64,000 nt of DNA from Mucilaginibacter ginsenosidivorans. GTDB lineage: Bacteria > Bacteroidota > Bacteroidia > Sphingobacteriales > Sphingobacteriaceae. The stretch covers positions 1-64,000 of the forward strand of contig NZ_CP042436.1 of NCBI RefSeq assembly GCF_007971025.1, written 5' to 3'. This document shows, in pieces, positions 9,989 through 21,129 of this stretch; position 1 is the first letter of the stretch, and the number at the start of each line of letters is the position of its first letter. Position numbers and translations under genes: made by a program. The notes below the pieces were generated by a model that did not search any database, was not told the DNA's origin, and saw only the letters and a program-made list of their open reading frames with translations.

Positions 9989-10495
9989 ATGAAAAAACTT
10001 GTTTACCTTATCCTTTTAAGCACAGCGCTGCTGTCAGCATCCTGCTCTAAAAAGCCGATCTGTTGTGTGCTGCCCCCGCCTGTATTGGTCGCAGCGCAAA
10101 AGAATGGCGTGGCGTGGGAACTACCGATTATCAAAAGTACGCGGAGCAGCACCAATGATATTTTTATATCTACTGTGGGGCCTCAATTACTGAATACCGC
10201 AAAAGATTCGCTGAGCATCAATTTAACATACACCGGCATTGGCAGCTACACGCCATCCAATGCCAACGTTAGCTATACGGCATTTACAAACGGCGTAAAA
10301 ACCACATACGAACTCGACCCGTCATTTGAAAACACCATCAACATTACGTCGTTCGCCGTGCTCCACAATGGGGCGACTACCAACCCTGATCCGACTGAGA
10401 TGACCGCCACATTTAACCTGCGTTTTACCAACCCGGACCACACAACAACGGTCAGCCTTTTAAACGGAAAATTCACTGCTTATTTATCTAATTAG
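9989..10495 (+). CDS. Small lipoprotein, DUF6252-like
   Basis: 168 residues from ATG 9989; a TTG 24 nt upstream is in frame but would add residues before the signal peptide. The signal peptide ends in ALLSASC, giving a lipidated Cys at 19. The mature domain starts with [12 protein letters not shown], continues with GIGSYTPSN and closes with a [10 protein letters not shown] strand, the same pattern as the protein at 8548-9024. It is followed 32 bp later by asnS, whose own -7 box lies in the gap. Function unknown. Confidence 0.75.
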   Translation: MKKLVYLILLSTALLSASCSKKPICCVLPPPVLVAAQKNGVAWELPIIKSTRSSTNDIFISTVGPQLLNTAKDSLSINLTYTGIGSYTPSNANVSYTAFTNGVKTTYELDPSFENTINITSFAVLHNGATTNPDPTEMTATFNLRFTNPDHTTTVSLLNGKFTAYLSN

Positions 10496-10498
10496 TTG

Positions 10499-10506
10499 TA
10501 TTTTTG
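10499..10506 (+). promoter_or_regulatory. -7 promoter box (TATTTTTG) of asnS
   Basis: Exact TAnnTTTG followed by CCGC, 21 nt before the chosen ATG at 10528. It supports that start over the in-frame codon at 10504, which overlaps the promoter box. Confidence 0.5.
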
Positions 10507-10527
10507 CCGCTCGAATATTTTTATAGT

Positions 10528-11964
10528 ATGAGCCAGCGGACAAAGATCAAAGCATTATTAGAGAGTGAACAAACCAACATAGAGGTTATCGTTAAGGGGT
10601 GGATACGCACCTTTCGTAATAACCAGTTCATCGCTTTGAATGATGGCTCGACCAATAACAATATCCAGATCGTTGTTGATTTTGAGAATACTGATCCGGC
10701 TTTGCTAAAACGCCTTACCACCGGCGCTGCTATCAGCGTGGTTGGCCAGTTAGTCGCCTCGCTGGGTAAAGGACAAAAAGTTGAGGTTAAAGCAAAAGAA
10801 ATTGAAGTTTTAGGCGACAGCGATCCCGAGAAATATCCCCTTCAGCCTAAAAAACACAGCCTCGAGTTTTTGCGAGAGATAGCGCACCTGCGTTTCCGTA
10901 CCAATACTTTCGGGGCGATTTTCAGGGTGCGGAATACACTCTCATACGCCATACACCGTTTTTTTAACGACCGGGGTTTTGTTTACCTGCATACACCTAT
11001 CATTACCGCTTCGGATGCCGAAGGTGCGGGCGAGGCCTTTAAAGTGACCAATCTTGATATGGCTAATCCGCCGCGAGTTGAAAATGGAGACGTGGACTAC
11101 AAACAGGACTTCTTTGGCCGTGCAACTAATCTTACCGTGTCCGGTCAACTGGAAGGTGAGCTTGGTGCGATGGCTCTCAGCGATATTTATACCTTCGGGC
11201 CAACATTCCGCGCTGAGAATTCTAATACCACCCGCCACTTAGCCGAGTTTTGGATGATAGAGCCGGAAATGGCGTTTTACGACCTAGTGGATAACATGGA
11301 CCTGGCCGAGGCATTGCTGAAATACGTGATCAGCGAGGCTTTGAAACATAATGCGGATGACATTGAATTTTTGAGCCAGCGCCTGGCCGAGGAGGAAAAA
11401 CAAAAGCCGCAGAACGAACGCTCGGAAATGAGCCTGACCGAAAAATTGCAATTCTGCCTGGATAACGACTTCGAGCGCCTTACCTATACCGAGGCCGTCG
11501 ACATATTAAAAGAATCGGCACCGAATAAAAAGAAAAAGTTCCAGTACCCGGTTGAAGGCTGGGGCACCGACCTGCAATCAGAACATGAACGCTACCTGGT
11601 TGAAAAGCATTTCAAAAAGCCGGTTATCCTGACGGACTACCCAAAAGATATCAAGGCATTTTACATGCGCCAGAATGATGACGGCAAAACCGTTAGGGCG
11701 ATGGACATTCTGTTCCCGGGTATTGGCGAGATCGTTGGCGGCTCGCAGCGCGAAGAGCGCCTGGAAAAACTCGAGCAGCGTATGGACGAAATGGGCATAC
11801 CAAAAGAGGAACTGTGGTGGTATTTGGATACCCGACGTTTCGGGGCCTGTCCGCACGCCGGTTTTGGTTTGGGCTTTGAGCGTTTGGTGCTGTTCGTAAC
11901 CGGCATGGGCAACATCCGCGATGTGATACCTTTCCCAAGGTTCCCGAAGAATGCGGAGTTTTAA
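10528..11964 (+). CDS. asnS: Asparaginyl-tRNA synthetase
   Basis: Charges tRNA-Asn with asparagine. 478 residues. An N-terminal OB-fold anticodon-binding domain (about 15-110: [21 protein letters not shown]) is followed by the class II catalytic core. Motif 2 is [21 protein letters not shown] and motif 3 is [15 protein letters not shown]. The [10 protein letters not shown] segment and the insertion with [11 protein letters not shown] are usual for the Bacteroidota form. A separate promoter lies upstream. Downstream is a repeat block and an unrelated gene, so it is probably monocistronic. Confidence 0.97.
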   Translation: MSQRTKIKALLESEQTNIEVIVKGWIRTFRNNQFIALNDGSTNNNIQIVVDFENTDPALLKRLTTGAAISVVGQLVASLGKGQKVEVKAKEIEVLGDSDPEKYPLQPKKHSLEFLREIAHLRFRTNTFGAIFRVRNTLSYAIHRFFNDRGFVYLHTPIITASDAEGAGEAFKVTNLDMANPPRVENGDVDYKQDFFGRATNLTVSGQLEGELGAMALSDIYTFGPTFRAENSNTTRHLAEFWMIEPEMAFYDLVDNMDLAEALLKYVISEALKHNADDIEFLSQRLAEEEKQKPQNERSEMSLTEKLQFCLDNDFERLTYTEAVDILKESAPNKKKKFQYPVEGWGTDLQSEHERYLVEKHFKKPVILTDYPKDIKAFYMRQNDDGKTVRAMDILFPGIGEIVGGSQREERLEKLEQRMDEMGIPKEELWWYLDTRRFGACPHAGFGLGFERLVLFVTGMGNIRDVIPFPRFPKNAEF

Positions 11965-11968
11965 AATG

Positions 11969-12008
11969 CGATTACACTGATTTTTCGCCTTAATTACACC
12001 GATATTGG
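11969..12008. repeat. Short repeats of GATTACACTGATT / ATTACACCGAT type
   Basis: Two copies of an ATTACAC-C/T-GAT unit separated by a TTTTTCGCC spacer lie just after asnS. The same unit recurs at 13783-13871. The block has no coding potential. Confidence 0.5.
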
Positions 12009-12031
12009 CCTTCTGAAAAGAGGGCTTTTTT

Positions 12032-12484
12032 ATGCCACGAATTGAGATAGATACTTTGATCAATGCCCCCATCGAAACCTGCTTCGACCTTGCACGGAGT
12101 ATCGACCTGCATATCGAATCGACCAAACAAACGGGTGAACAGGCTATTGCAGGTCGGACAAGCGGCCTGATTGAAATGGGCGAAACTGTTACCTGGCGGG
12201 CGAAGCATTTCGGGATGTGGCAAACGCTAACATCAAAAATCACTAACTTTGATAAACCAAATTTCTTTGCGGACGAAATGGTGAAAGGCGCGTTCAAAAG
12301 CTTCCGGCACGAGCATTATTTCCTGCCGCGGAACGGGCAAACTTTGATGAAGGATGTGTTTATTTTTAAGTCACCGATGGGAATATTGGGGAGGTTATTT
12401 AACTGGCTGATACTGACAAGATATATGACCAAACTATTAATCCAAAGGAACGAAGTTATAAAAGCAGCGGCCGAAAGGCGCTAA
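12032..12484 (+). CDS. SRPBCC (START-like) family protein
   Basis: 150 residues. The start IEIDTLINAPIETCFDLARSIDLH is the typical first strand and alpha1 of the SRPBCC ligand-binding fold, followed by GLIEMGETVTWRAKHFG and a FRHEHYFLP...TLMKDVFIFKSPMG strand pair, then the long C-terminal helix with two Arg/Lys clusters. Members bind hydrophobic ligands or act as cyclases, but no specific ligand can be inferred. Convergent with the next gene, overlapping by 4 bp at the stop codons. Confidence 0.85.
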   Translation: MPRIEIDTLINAPIETCFDLARSIDLHIESTKQTGEQAIAGRTSGLIEMGETVTWRAKHFGMWQTLTSKITNFDKPNFFADEMVKGAFKSFRHEHYFLPRNGQTLMKDVFIFKSPMGILGRLFNWLILTRYMTKLLIQRNEVIKAAAERR

Positions 12485-12990
12485 TTATTCAGAGCCAGCG
12501 AAGCGAAAAAAACGTCCTTCCCTTTAGTTTCGTGACCCTCCGGGACTATGGCCATCAGGCTATACATATTGGTGCCTATGATCACCATATAAACATATAG
12601 CTTTAGCTTACTGGCAGCGTTACCGCCTTCCATAGAAAAGGTGTTGTACCCGTTCCATTTTCCGGGGGTTACGTCTCCTAACGTGCTCCCGGGCATTTCG
12701 CTAAGCATCCCTGCTTTAAGTTCGTCCGTAAACTCGGGCGTGGGCGCCATTTCGGCCAGTTGTGCAGAATCCAAATGCCCCTCAAGCTTCGAAAAATCAA
12801 CCGTAGCCACTACATAAATTATGGAATCGCCGCCTTTCACAAAAACACTATGCTCATCTGCCCTCGTTGGCTGGACAGGAAGGTTTGCGGATAGTTTATC
12901 ATCTATTTTGTAGCTTACCCATTGACTTTGGGCAGTAGCGATGCAAGCTATAAACAGCAATGCCGCAAATAAAAGAAGTGACTTCTTCAT
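12481..12990 (-). CDS. Secreted hypothetical protein
   Basis: 169 residues with a clear signal peptide (MKKSLLLFAALLFIACIATAQS, cleavage after TAQ). The mature part reads SQWVSYKIDDKLSANLPVQP, a pattern seen in many small exported Bacteroidota proteins in which a strand ends in F/L-P-x-x-P; a Met-rich centre (GMLSEMPGS) and a closing FFASLALNN helix follow. No catalytic motif is seen. Function unknown. Probably transcribed alone: the next gene upstream lies 275 bp or more away from the start on the other side of its own stop. Confidence 0.75.
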   Translation of the reverse strand: MKKSLLLFAALLFIACIATAQSQWVSYKIDDKLSANLPVQPTRADEHSVFVKGGDSIIYVVATVDFSKLEGHLDSAQLAEMAPTPEFTDELKAGMLSEMPGSTLGDVTPGKWNGYNTFSMEGGNAASKLKLYVYMVIIGTNMYSLMAIVPEGHETKGKDVFFASLALNN

Positions 12991-13038
12991 GTAGCGAATG
13001 GTATTCCTAAAGATAATCGAAATTATTATTCAAAGCAA

Positions 13039-13776
13039 TTAATAATAAAAGTGCCGGCAATGGCGCCACATATATTTAAACCTGACAATTAACGGCTTAT
13101 GGTCGCTGTGGTTGCGCCAGTCCTCATAAGTCCCTACCTCAACATGCTCTGATTCAAAATGCATTGACGCAAAACAATAATCCATATGGTAGGGCTTATC
13201 CTGGTGCCGGTAAAGGAAATAGGTAGGATGGGCCTCTAAACCATGCTGCTGTTTGTAATGCTGATGATAAACACTGTGTATTTTCCTATCGGCCAGGAAT
13301 TTGACCAGGTGGGTATGGTTACCTTCCCGTTTTGGCTTATCCCATATCGCATTGCTGTTGAAATCGCCGGCCCAAATCGATGGGTTGCGTTTCAGCAATC
13401 TTTCGTAATGATGCACCGCTTTCCATATCTGCCCAACGTATTGAAATTTTTTTTCCTGCGGATTATTGGCCCAAACCGCGAAAAGTAAAAAATCGCGGTC
13501 GCCGCCCGTGACTTTTATGGGGATGATGGTTTTAAGATCAGGGTTGTGGCTCCTGTGTATCTTCAGCTTGTAGCCGTTGTAGGCAAATACGCCCACACCT
13601 TTATGCGGGTTTTCGCCGTGCCATATCATATCCGTGGGCTCCGGCAGGTCATCAGCAAATTTAAGGCGTTCGGGGCTTTCACACTCCTGTACTACCACAA
13701 TATCCGGCTGAAAAGCTAAAATGAATTGAGCTTTATTGCGGTATGCCATATTACAGTTCCAGGTGATGATTTTCAT
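13039..13776 (-). CDS. Endonuclease/exonuclease/phosphatase family protein
   Basis: 245 residues with the EEP fold. Metal and catalytic residues are visible: Asn/Asp at the start (KIITWNCNMAYRN), Glu in VVVQECES, the WAGDFNSNAIWD motif with the catalytic Asp and Asn, HMDYCFAS, and a C-terminal HSDHKPLIVRF where the last His is the general base. There is no signal peptide, so it acts in the cytoplasm. The family includes AP endonucleases and phosphatases; the length and short N-terminus fit a small nuclease-like member but the substrate is not clear. Confidence 0.9.
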   Translation of the reverse strand: MKIITWNCNMAYRNKAQFILAFQPDIVVVQECESPERLKFADDLPEPTDMIWHGENPHKGVGVFAYNGYKLKIHRSHNPDLKTIIPIKVTGGDRDFLLFAVWANNPQEKKFQYVGQIWKAVHHYERLLKRNPSIWAGDFNSNAIWDKPKREGNHTHLVKFLADRKIHSVYHQHYKQQHGLEAHPTYFLYRHQDKPYHMDYCFASMHFESEHVEVGTYEDWRNHSDHKPLIVRFKYMWRHCRHFYY

Positions 13777-13782
13777 TGTTTA

Positions 13783-13871
13783 GGATTTCACCGATTGGAT
13801 TTTGATTACGCCGATTGCTTTTTGATTGCACCGACTATCGGTGGAATCACAGTAAAAATCAGTGGAATCCA
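13783..13871. repeat. ACCGATT repeat block with a hairpin
   Basis: Three degenerate copies of a GATT-N-C-A/G-CCGATT unit are followed by two inverted copies. At 13824-13848, GATTGCACCGA and TCGGTGGAATC face each other with a 3-bp loop and one mismatch. The block fills the gap between two minus-strand genes and resembles the short block after asnS. Confidence 0.5.
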
Positions 13872-13875
13872 GAAA

Positions 13876-15060
13876 TTAATTCCCCAATTGCTTCAGCGCA
13901 ATATAAGCCATCAGGCCAGTGCTTATTTTAAAAGCATCTTCTTCTACATCGAAGGTTGGGGTATGTACCGATGAGGTTATGCCCCGGCTTTCGTTGCGAG
14001 TACCCAGTCGGTAAAAGCAGGAGTCGGCTACTTGTGAGTAATAGGCAAAATCCTCGGCTGCCATCCAGATATCCAGGTCGAGTACGTTTTCTTTTCCTAA
14101 ATAGTCTTCGGCATAGCCACGGGCTGAGGCGGTCAGTTTTTCTTCGTTGATGAGGAAAGGATAGCCACGCATAATATTGAAATCGCAGCTTCCGCCCATG
14201 CTTTCAGCAATGCCCTCGGCCATCTTTTTCATTTTCTTATGCGCATCGTTCCGCCATTGCTCGTCCATGGTACGGAAGGTCCCTTCCAGGTAAACCTCGT
14301 TCGGGATCACATTAGTAGCGCCATTGGCGATCACCTTTCCAAAGGACAGCACCGACGGGCTCTTCGGATCGTTATAACGGCTGATAATGGTCTGCAAGGC
14401 GGTTAATATATGCGCGGTGATAATTACCGGGTCGATATTTTGCTGGGGCTGTGCACCATGGCCGCCTTTACCTTTAACGGTTACGTAAATCTCGTCTGTC
14501 GAGGCCATGTATTTTCCCGACCGGAAGCCTACCTTACCCGCGTCGATCAAAGGCATTACATGCTGGCCGATAACGGCCTGGGGCTTTGGATTTTCGAGTA
14601 CGCCTTCTTTGATCATCAGGCTTGCGCCACCGGGTAGTTTTTCTTCGGCCGGCTGAAAGATAAGTTTTATTGTTCCGGCAAACTGGTCCTTCAGTTTGGT
14701 TAATATGGTTGCCGTACCTAACAGGGACGAGGTATGCGCATCGTGTCCGCAGGCGTGCATTACGCCGTTATTTTGCGATTTATAAGGAACGTCATTCGCC
14801 TCGGTGATAGGCAGCGCATCCATATCGGCACGCAGGGCAACTACTTTATCCGATGGTCTGCTGCCTTTTATCAGCGCCACTAGGCCCTTATCCGCCATAT
14901 GCACATATTCCAGGCCGAGGTCGTTCAGTTTTTTGGCGACAAAGGCCGAGGTCTCGGTCTCGTGAAATGAAAGTTCGGGGTGGGAATGCAGGTGGCGGCG
15001 GTTAGCCACTACTTCGTTAAAAATATTTTGGGATAGTTCCTGTATCGTTTCTTTATTCAT
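13876..15060 (-). CDS. M20-family amidohydrolase (N-acyl amino acid deacylase type)
   Basis: 394 residues, typical of the hippurate hydrolase / N-acyl-L-amino-acid amidohydrolase group, which release an amino acid from an N-acyl conjugate with a two-metal centre. Motifs in order: HSHPELSFHE, LRADMDALPI, the metal-binding MHACGHDAHTS, QPAEEKLPGGA with the catalytic Glu, the dimerisation-domain GKGGHGAQPQQNIDP, and the C-terminal metal ligand region MAAEDFAYY. No signal peptide. Its ATG overlaps the upstream SPOR gene by 8 bp, so the two are translationally linked. Confidence 0.93.
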   Translation of the reverse strand: MNKETIQELSQNIFNEVVANRRHLHSHPELSFHETETSAFVAKKLNDLGLEYVHMADKGLVALIKGSRPSDKVVALRADMDALPITEANDVPYKSQNNGVMHACGHDAHTSSLLGTATILTKLKDQFAGTIKLIFQPAEEKLPGGASLMIKEGVLENPKPQAVIGQHVMPLIDAGKVGFRSGKYMASTDEIYVTVKGKGGHGAQPQQNIDPVIITAHILTALQTIISRYNDPKSPSVLSFGKVIANGATNVIPNEVYLEGTFRTMDEQWRNDAHKKMKKMAEGIAESMGGSCDFNIMRGYPFLINEEKLTASARGYAEDYLGKENVLDLDIWMAAEDFAYYSQVADSCFYRLGTRNESRGITSSVHTPTFDVEEDAFKISTGLMAYIALKQLGN

Positions 15061-15493
15061 CGCTGTCAGGTTTGGGCTGATTCACCTTTTCGGTTATAAT
15101 AAAAGTACCCATGAACGTTTTCCTTAACTCGTCCTGTAATTTTTCGGCCTCCATGCGCGACCTGAAATCGCCCACACGCACCTTAAAGTTAGGTTCGCTG
15201 TAGATCACGTAACTGCGAATATCGGGAAATTCTTCCTGAAACTTTGTCTGAGCACTGTAAGCATCTTTACGATTGGCGCCGGTAAATATCTGTACACGAA
15301 AACCGTTTACCTGCTCGCCGCTTACAGCCTTGTTCAATTCAGCGCGACGTGCTATAAGGGTGTCAACCTTCGGGTCTTTTATAACTTCAACTTTTCCCTT
15401 TGTCTGGGCCGACGCAGCGAAACCAAAAAGCATAAAAAAACAGCACCCGATGATATTGCGTAAAGCTTTATGATGTGATGCTGTGTTGTTCAT
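15053..15493 (-). CDS. Exported SPOR-domain protein
   Basis: 146 residues. A longer than usual N-region (MNNTASHHKALRN) precedes a hydrophobic stretch and cleavage near ASAQ. The C-terminal half is a SPOR domain: VNGFRVQIFTGANRKDAYSAQ, then FPDIRSYVIYSEPNFKVRVGDF and RSRMEAEKLQDELRK. SPOR domains bind denuded peptidoglycan strands. Overlaps the M20 amidohydrolase start by 8 bp. Confidence 0.88.
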   Translation of the reverse strand: MNNTASHHKALRNIIGCCFFMLFGFAASAQTKGKVEVIKDPKVDTLIARRAELNKAVSGEQVNGFRVQIFTGANRKDAYSAQTKFQEEFPDIRSYVIYSEPNFKVRVGDFRSRMEAEKLQDELRKTFMGTFIITEKVNQPKPDSDE

Positions 15494-15574
15494 TTTAAAC
15501 TAAATGTCGCCATAGCGAACGATAGCATGGTTATCTATACACATAATATCCGTTCAATTGACTGGCAAAGTCCG

Positions 15575-15601
15575 GAGATTGCTTCGTTCCTCGCAATGAC
15601 G
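15575..15601. repeat. 27-bp dispersed-type repeat (GAGATTGCTTCGTTCCTCGC...)
   Basis: The motif ending in GCAATGACG is one I recognise from intergenic regions of many unrelated bacteria, usually in the inverse form starting CGTCATTGCGAGGAACGAAG. One copy lies here 10 bp past the secA stop. Only one copy is seen in this window. Confidence 0.5.
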
Positions 15602-15610
15602 TTTGTTTTA

Positions 15611-18916
<3,306 letters not shown>

Positions 18917-19040
18917 AATTATATCGATATATTTCCGACTAACTCAACAATTGCGCCATCGCGGCCGATGAGGTCATAATGGCAGGCAAAGGTACTGTTT
19001 TTGAGGTGAAAGGTGAAAGGTTTTGAGGGGAAAGGTTAAT

Positions 19041-19072
19041 GTGCGAATGTGCAGATATGCGGATGTGCAAAT
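19041..19072 (+). repeat. 8-bp tandem repeat block A (4 units of RTGCRRAT)
   Basis: Units GTGCGAAT, GTGCAGAT, ATGCGGAT and GTGCAAAT follow one another without a gap. The block abuts the stop codon of the 19075-19599 gene. The same unit occurs in inverse orientation at 19698-19729 and again at 24737 and 24866. Confidence 0.8.
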
Positions 19073-19074
19073 GA

Positions 19075-19599
19075 TCAATTTTCTTCATCTTCATCCGGAT
19101 CGGTGTCGTCTTCTTCATCAAAATAGTCATCTTCGTCGAACTTGTCGTCATCAAACATAAGCTCCTCCAACTTCTCCTGCTCTGGCGTGCTGGTGTCGAA
19201 ACGGATGGCCCAGTTGTCCGGGATATCATAGCTTTTATCGAAGCTGCGTATCCAGGCAACAAATTCGATCCTGAATTCCTCAATTTTATCACGCATCAGG
19301 TCGACATAGTCTTCGTTGTTCAGGTTGAACATTTCGCTGCTGATGACGGCGTTTCGCATATTATAAACCGCATATTTTATCAATACGGCATTTTCCATAC
19401 GCAGCGAGTACAACCCGGCGCCCTCGGCACCCGCTATTTTGGCCTGCACCAGCATCGCGTTGCCAACAATCTCGCCGGCAAGCCATTCCTTTTGATCGTC
19501 TTCTTTTATCGCTTCGACTATTACTTCAGCCAGTTCAAGCAACTCCTCTGCCTTTATAAACACAGGAAGCTTGCGGTACCTATCCATTCTTTTTGACAT
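19075..19599 (-). CDS. Hypothetical protein with acidic C-terminal tail
   Basis: 174 residues, cytoplasmic. The N-terminal 130 residues look helical (AEELLELAEVIVEAIKEDDQ, LVQAKIAGAEGAGLYSLRMENAVLIKYAVYN split by turns), followed by a tail of about 40 residues made mostly of Asp and Glu. The ENAVLIKY and AEGAG features suggest a conserved, non-secreted Bacteroidota family, which I cannot name. The gene is bracketed by octamer repeat blocks A and B in inverted orientation. Function unknown. Confidence 0.75.
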   Translation of the reverse strand: MSKRMDRYRKLPVFIKAEELLELAEVIVEAIKEDDQKEWLAGEIVGNAMLVQAKIAGAEGAGLYSLRMENAVLIKYAVYNMRNAVISSEMFNLNNEDYVDLMRDKIEEFRIEFVAWIRSFDKSYDIPDNWAIRFDTSTPEQEKLEELMFDDDKFDEDDYFDEEDDTDPDEDEEN

Positions 19600-19612
19600 A
19601 ATGTAAAGGTAA

Positions 19613-19694
19613 GCCTCACCTAAATCCTCTCCAAAGGAGAGGACTTTTATTACAAGAAATTTTTACACCAATTGGAGAGGGGTTGGGGTGAGGC
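19613..19694. repeat. 82-bp inverted-repeat-bounded intergenic element
   Basis: Outer arms GCCTCACC (19613-19620) and GGTGAGGC (19687-19694) are perfect inverted repeats. Inside is a hairpin CCTCTCC, AAA, GGAGAGG and a later GGAGAGGGG. Many Sphingobacteria carry elements with this composition between genes, by my recollection. No ORF. Confidence 0.6.
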
Positions 19695-19697
19695 TTC

Positions 19698-19729
19698 ATT
19701 TGCACATCTGCATATTCGCACATCTGCAC
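19698..19729 (-). repeat. 8-bp tandem repeat block B (4 units, inverse orientation)
   Basis: ATTTGCAC, ATCTGCAT, ATTCGCAC and ATCTGCAC are reverse-complement versions of the block A unit. It joins directly onto the 82-bp element and ends 10 bp before the purD -7 box. Confidence 0.8.
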
Positions 19730-19738
19730 ATTATATTT

Positions 19739-19746
19739 TACATTTG
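19739..19746 (+). promoter_or_regulatory. -7 promoter box (TACATTTG) of purD, adjacent to the start codon
   Basis: Exact TAnnTTTG, then CCGC, then ATG at 19751. The transcript would begin at or next to the start codon. The frame upstream of this ATG is translated repeat DNA, so 19751 is the right start. Confidence 0.55.
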
Positions 19747-19750
19747 CCGC

Positions 19751-21025
19751 ATGAATATCCTGCTCCTCGGATCGGGCGGAAGGGAAAGCGCCTTCGCCTG
19801 GAAAATTTCGCAAAGCCCAAAATGCGACCACCTGTTCATTGCTCCCGGCAATGCCGGTACGTCGCAATACGGCACCAATGTGAATATTAAGTCAACCGAT
19901 TTTGAGAACATAGGAAACTTCGCGATAGAAAATTCGATCGACCTGGTTTTGGTAGGCCCCGAAGAACCGCTGGTAAAAGGTATCCATGATTTTTTCCTGG
20001 CGAACACAGGGTTAAAAAACATCCCGGTAATAGGTCCGCAAAGCGAAGGCGCACAGCTGGAGGGTAGCAAGGATTTTTCCAAGGCGTTTATGCAAAGGCA
20101 CAATATCCCTGCCGCCGCGTCGCAAACTTTCACCCGCGAGACTTTGCAGGAAGGTTTTGAATACTTAGCCACGGCAGGATTACCCGTCGTTCTAAAAGCC
20201 GATGGTTTGGCGGCCGGTAAGGGCGTGCTCATTTGCACCACGCTGGAGGAAGCACAACTGGAACTGACCGAAATGCTGACGCATGCCAAATTTGGCGATG
20301 CAAGTTCGAAAGTACTGGTCGAACAATTTTTGCAGGGGATCGAGTTATCGGTTTTCGTGATGACCGACGGCAAGAATTACAAAGTTTTGCCTGAAGCGAA
20401 GGACTATAAACGCATTGGCGAAGGCGACACCGGCCTGAATACAGGCGGAATGGGTTCTGTTTCCCCGGTTCCGTTTGCGGACGAGGCTTTTATGCGGAAG
20501 GTTGAAGAACGGGTGATCATCCCCACGGTTGAAGGGTTGCGCAAAGAGAACATCCCTTATAAAGGTTTCATTTTTATCGGGCTGATGAACTGTGATGGCG
20601 AACCTTATGTGATAGAATATAACTGCCGCATGGGCGACCCGGAGACGGAAAGCGTGATGCTGAGGATAGAATCTGATTTTGTCGACCTGCTGGAAGGTGT
20701 TGCGGAAGAAAACCTGGATAAAAAAGAATTGACCATATCCGGTAAAACCGCAGCTACTGTGGTGATGGTAGCGGGCGGCTACCCGGGCGAATACCTGAAA
20801 GACAAGGTGATAACCGGCATCGAAAATGTTCGGGATTCAAAAGTATTTCACGCCGGCACATCAATGCAGGGAGAAGATATTATTACAACGGGCGGGCGGG
20901 TACTGGCGATAAGCACCTTACAGGACAACATGTTTACTGCGCTGCAGCAGGCCACCGCCGATGCCAGCCGCATTTACTGGGATGGCATGTATTTCAGGAA
21001 AGATATCGGGTTTGATCTGTTGTAG
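19751..21025 (+). CDS. purD: Phosphoribosylamine-glycine ligase
   Basis: Joins phosphoribosylamine and glycine with ATP, second step of purine synthesis. 424 residues. N-terminal domain starts with NILLLGSGGRESAFAWK, where the usual GGREHA has Ser in place of His. The ATP-grasp domain shows LKADGLAAGKGVLICTT and the metal-binding GGMGSVSPVPF and NCRMGDPETESVM. The start was set at ATG 19751, directly after the -7 box; an in-frame start at 19688 would translate the octamer repeat. Ends in a strong hairpin shared with the convergent TlpA gene. Confidence 0.97.
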   Translation: MNILLLGSGGRESAFAWKISQSPKCDHLFIAPGNAGTSQYGTNVNIKSTDFENIGNFAIENSIDLVLVGPEEPLVKGIHDFFLANTGLKNIPVIGPQSEGAQLEGSKDFSKAFMQRHNIPAAASQTFTRETLQEGFEYLATAGLPVVLKADGLAAGKGVLICTTLEEAQLELTEMLTHAKFGDASSKVLVEQFLQGIELSVFVMTDGKNYKVLPEAKDYKRIGEGDTGLNTGGMGSVSPVPFADEAFMRKVEERVIIPTVEGLRKENIPYKGFIFIGLMNCDGEPYVIEYNCRMGDPETESVMLRIESDFVDLLEGVAEENLDKKELTISGKTAATVVMVAGGYPGEYLKDKVITGIENVRDSKVFHAGTSMQGEDIITTGGRVLAISTLQDNMFTALQQATADASRIYWDGMYFRKDIGFDLL

Positions 21026-21062
21026 TCCGAAAGTCCGCATAAGTCCGGAAGCTATATAAACT

Positions 21063-21110
21063 AAAAAGTCCGAAAGATAAGCCTTGCAAACTTCATCTTT
21101 CGGACTTTTT
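21063..21110. terminator. Bidirectional terminator between purD and the TlpA gene
   Basis: Perfect 16-bp arms AAAAAGTCCGAAAGAT and ATCTTTCGGACTTTTT with a 16-nt loop, giving a T-run on both strands. The flanking DNA (21026-21124) is built from further AAGTCCG copies in both orientations. Confidence 0.85.
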
Positions 21111-21129
21111 ATCGGGATTCGGACTTTAA

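Noticed and set aside
11578..12297. 239-codon ORF on the minus strand across asnS and the SRPBCC gene
   Set aside because: Overlaps two well-supported plus-strand genes and has no similarity to any protein type I know.
19688..19750. In-frame upstream start of purD
   Set aside because: It would translate octamer repeat block B and cross the -7 box.
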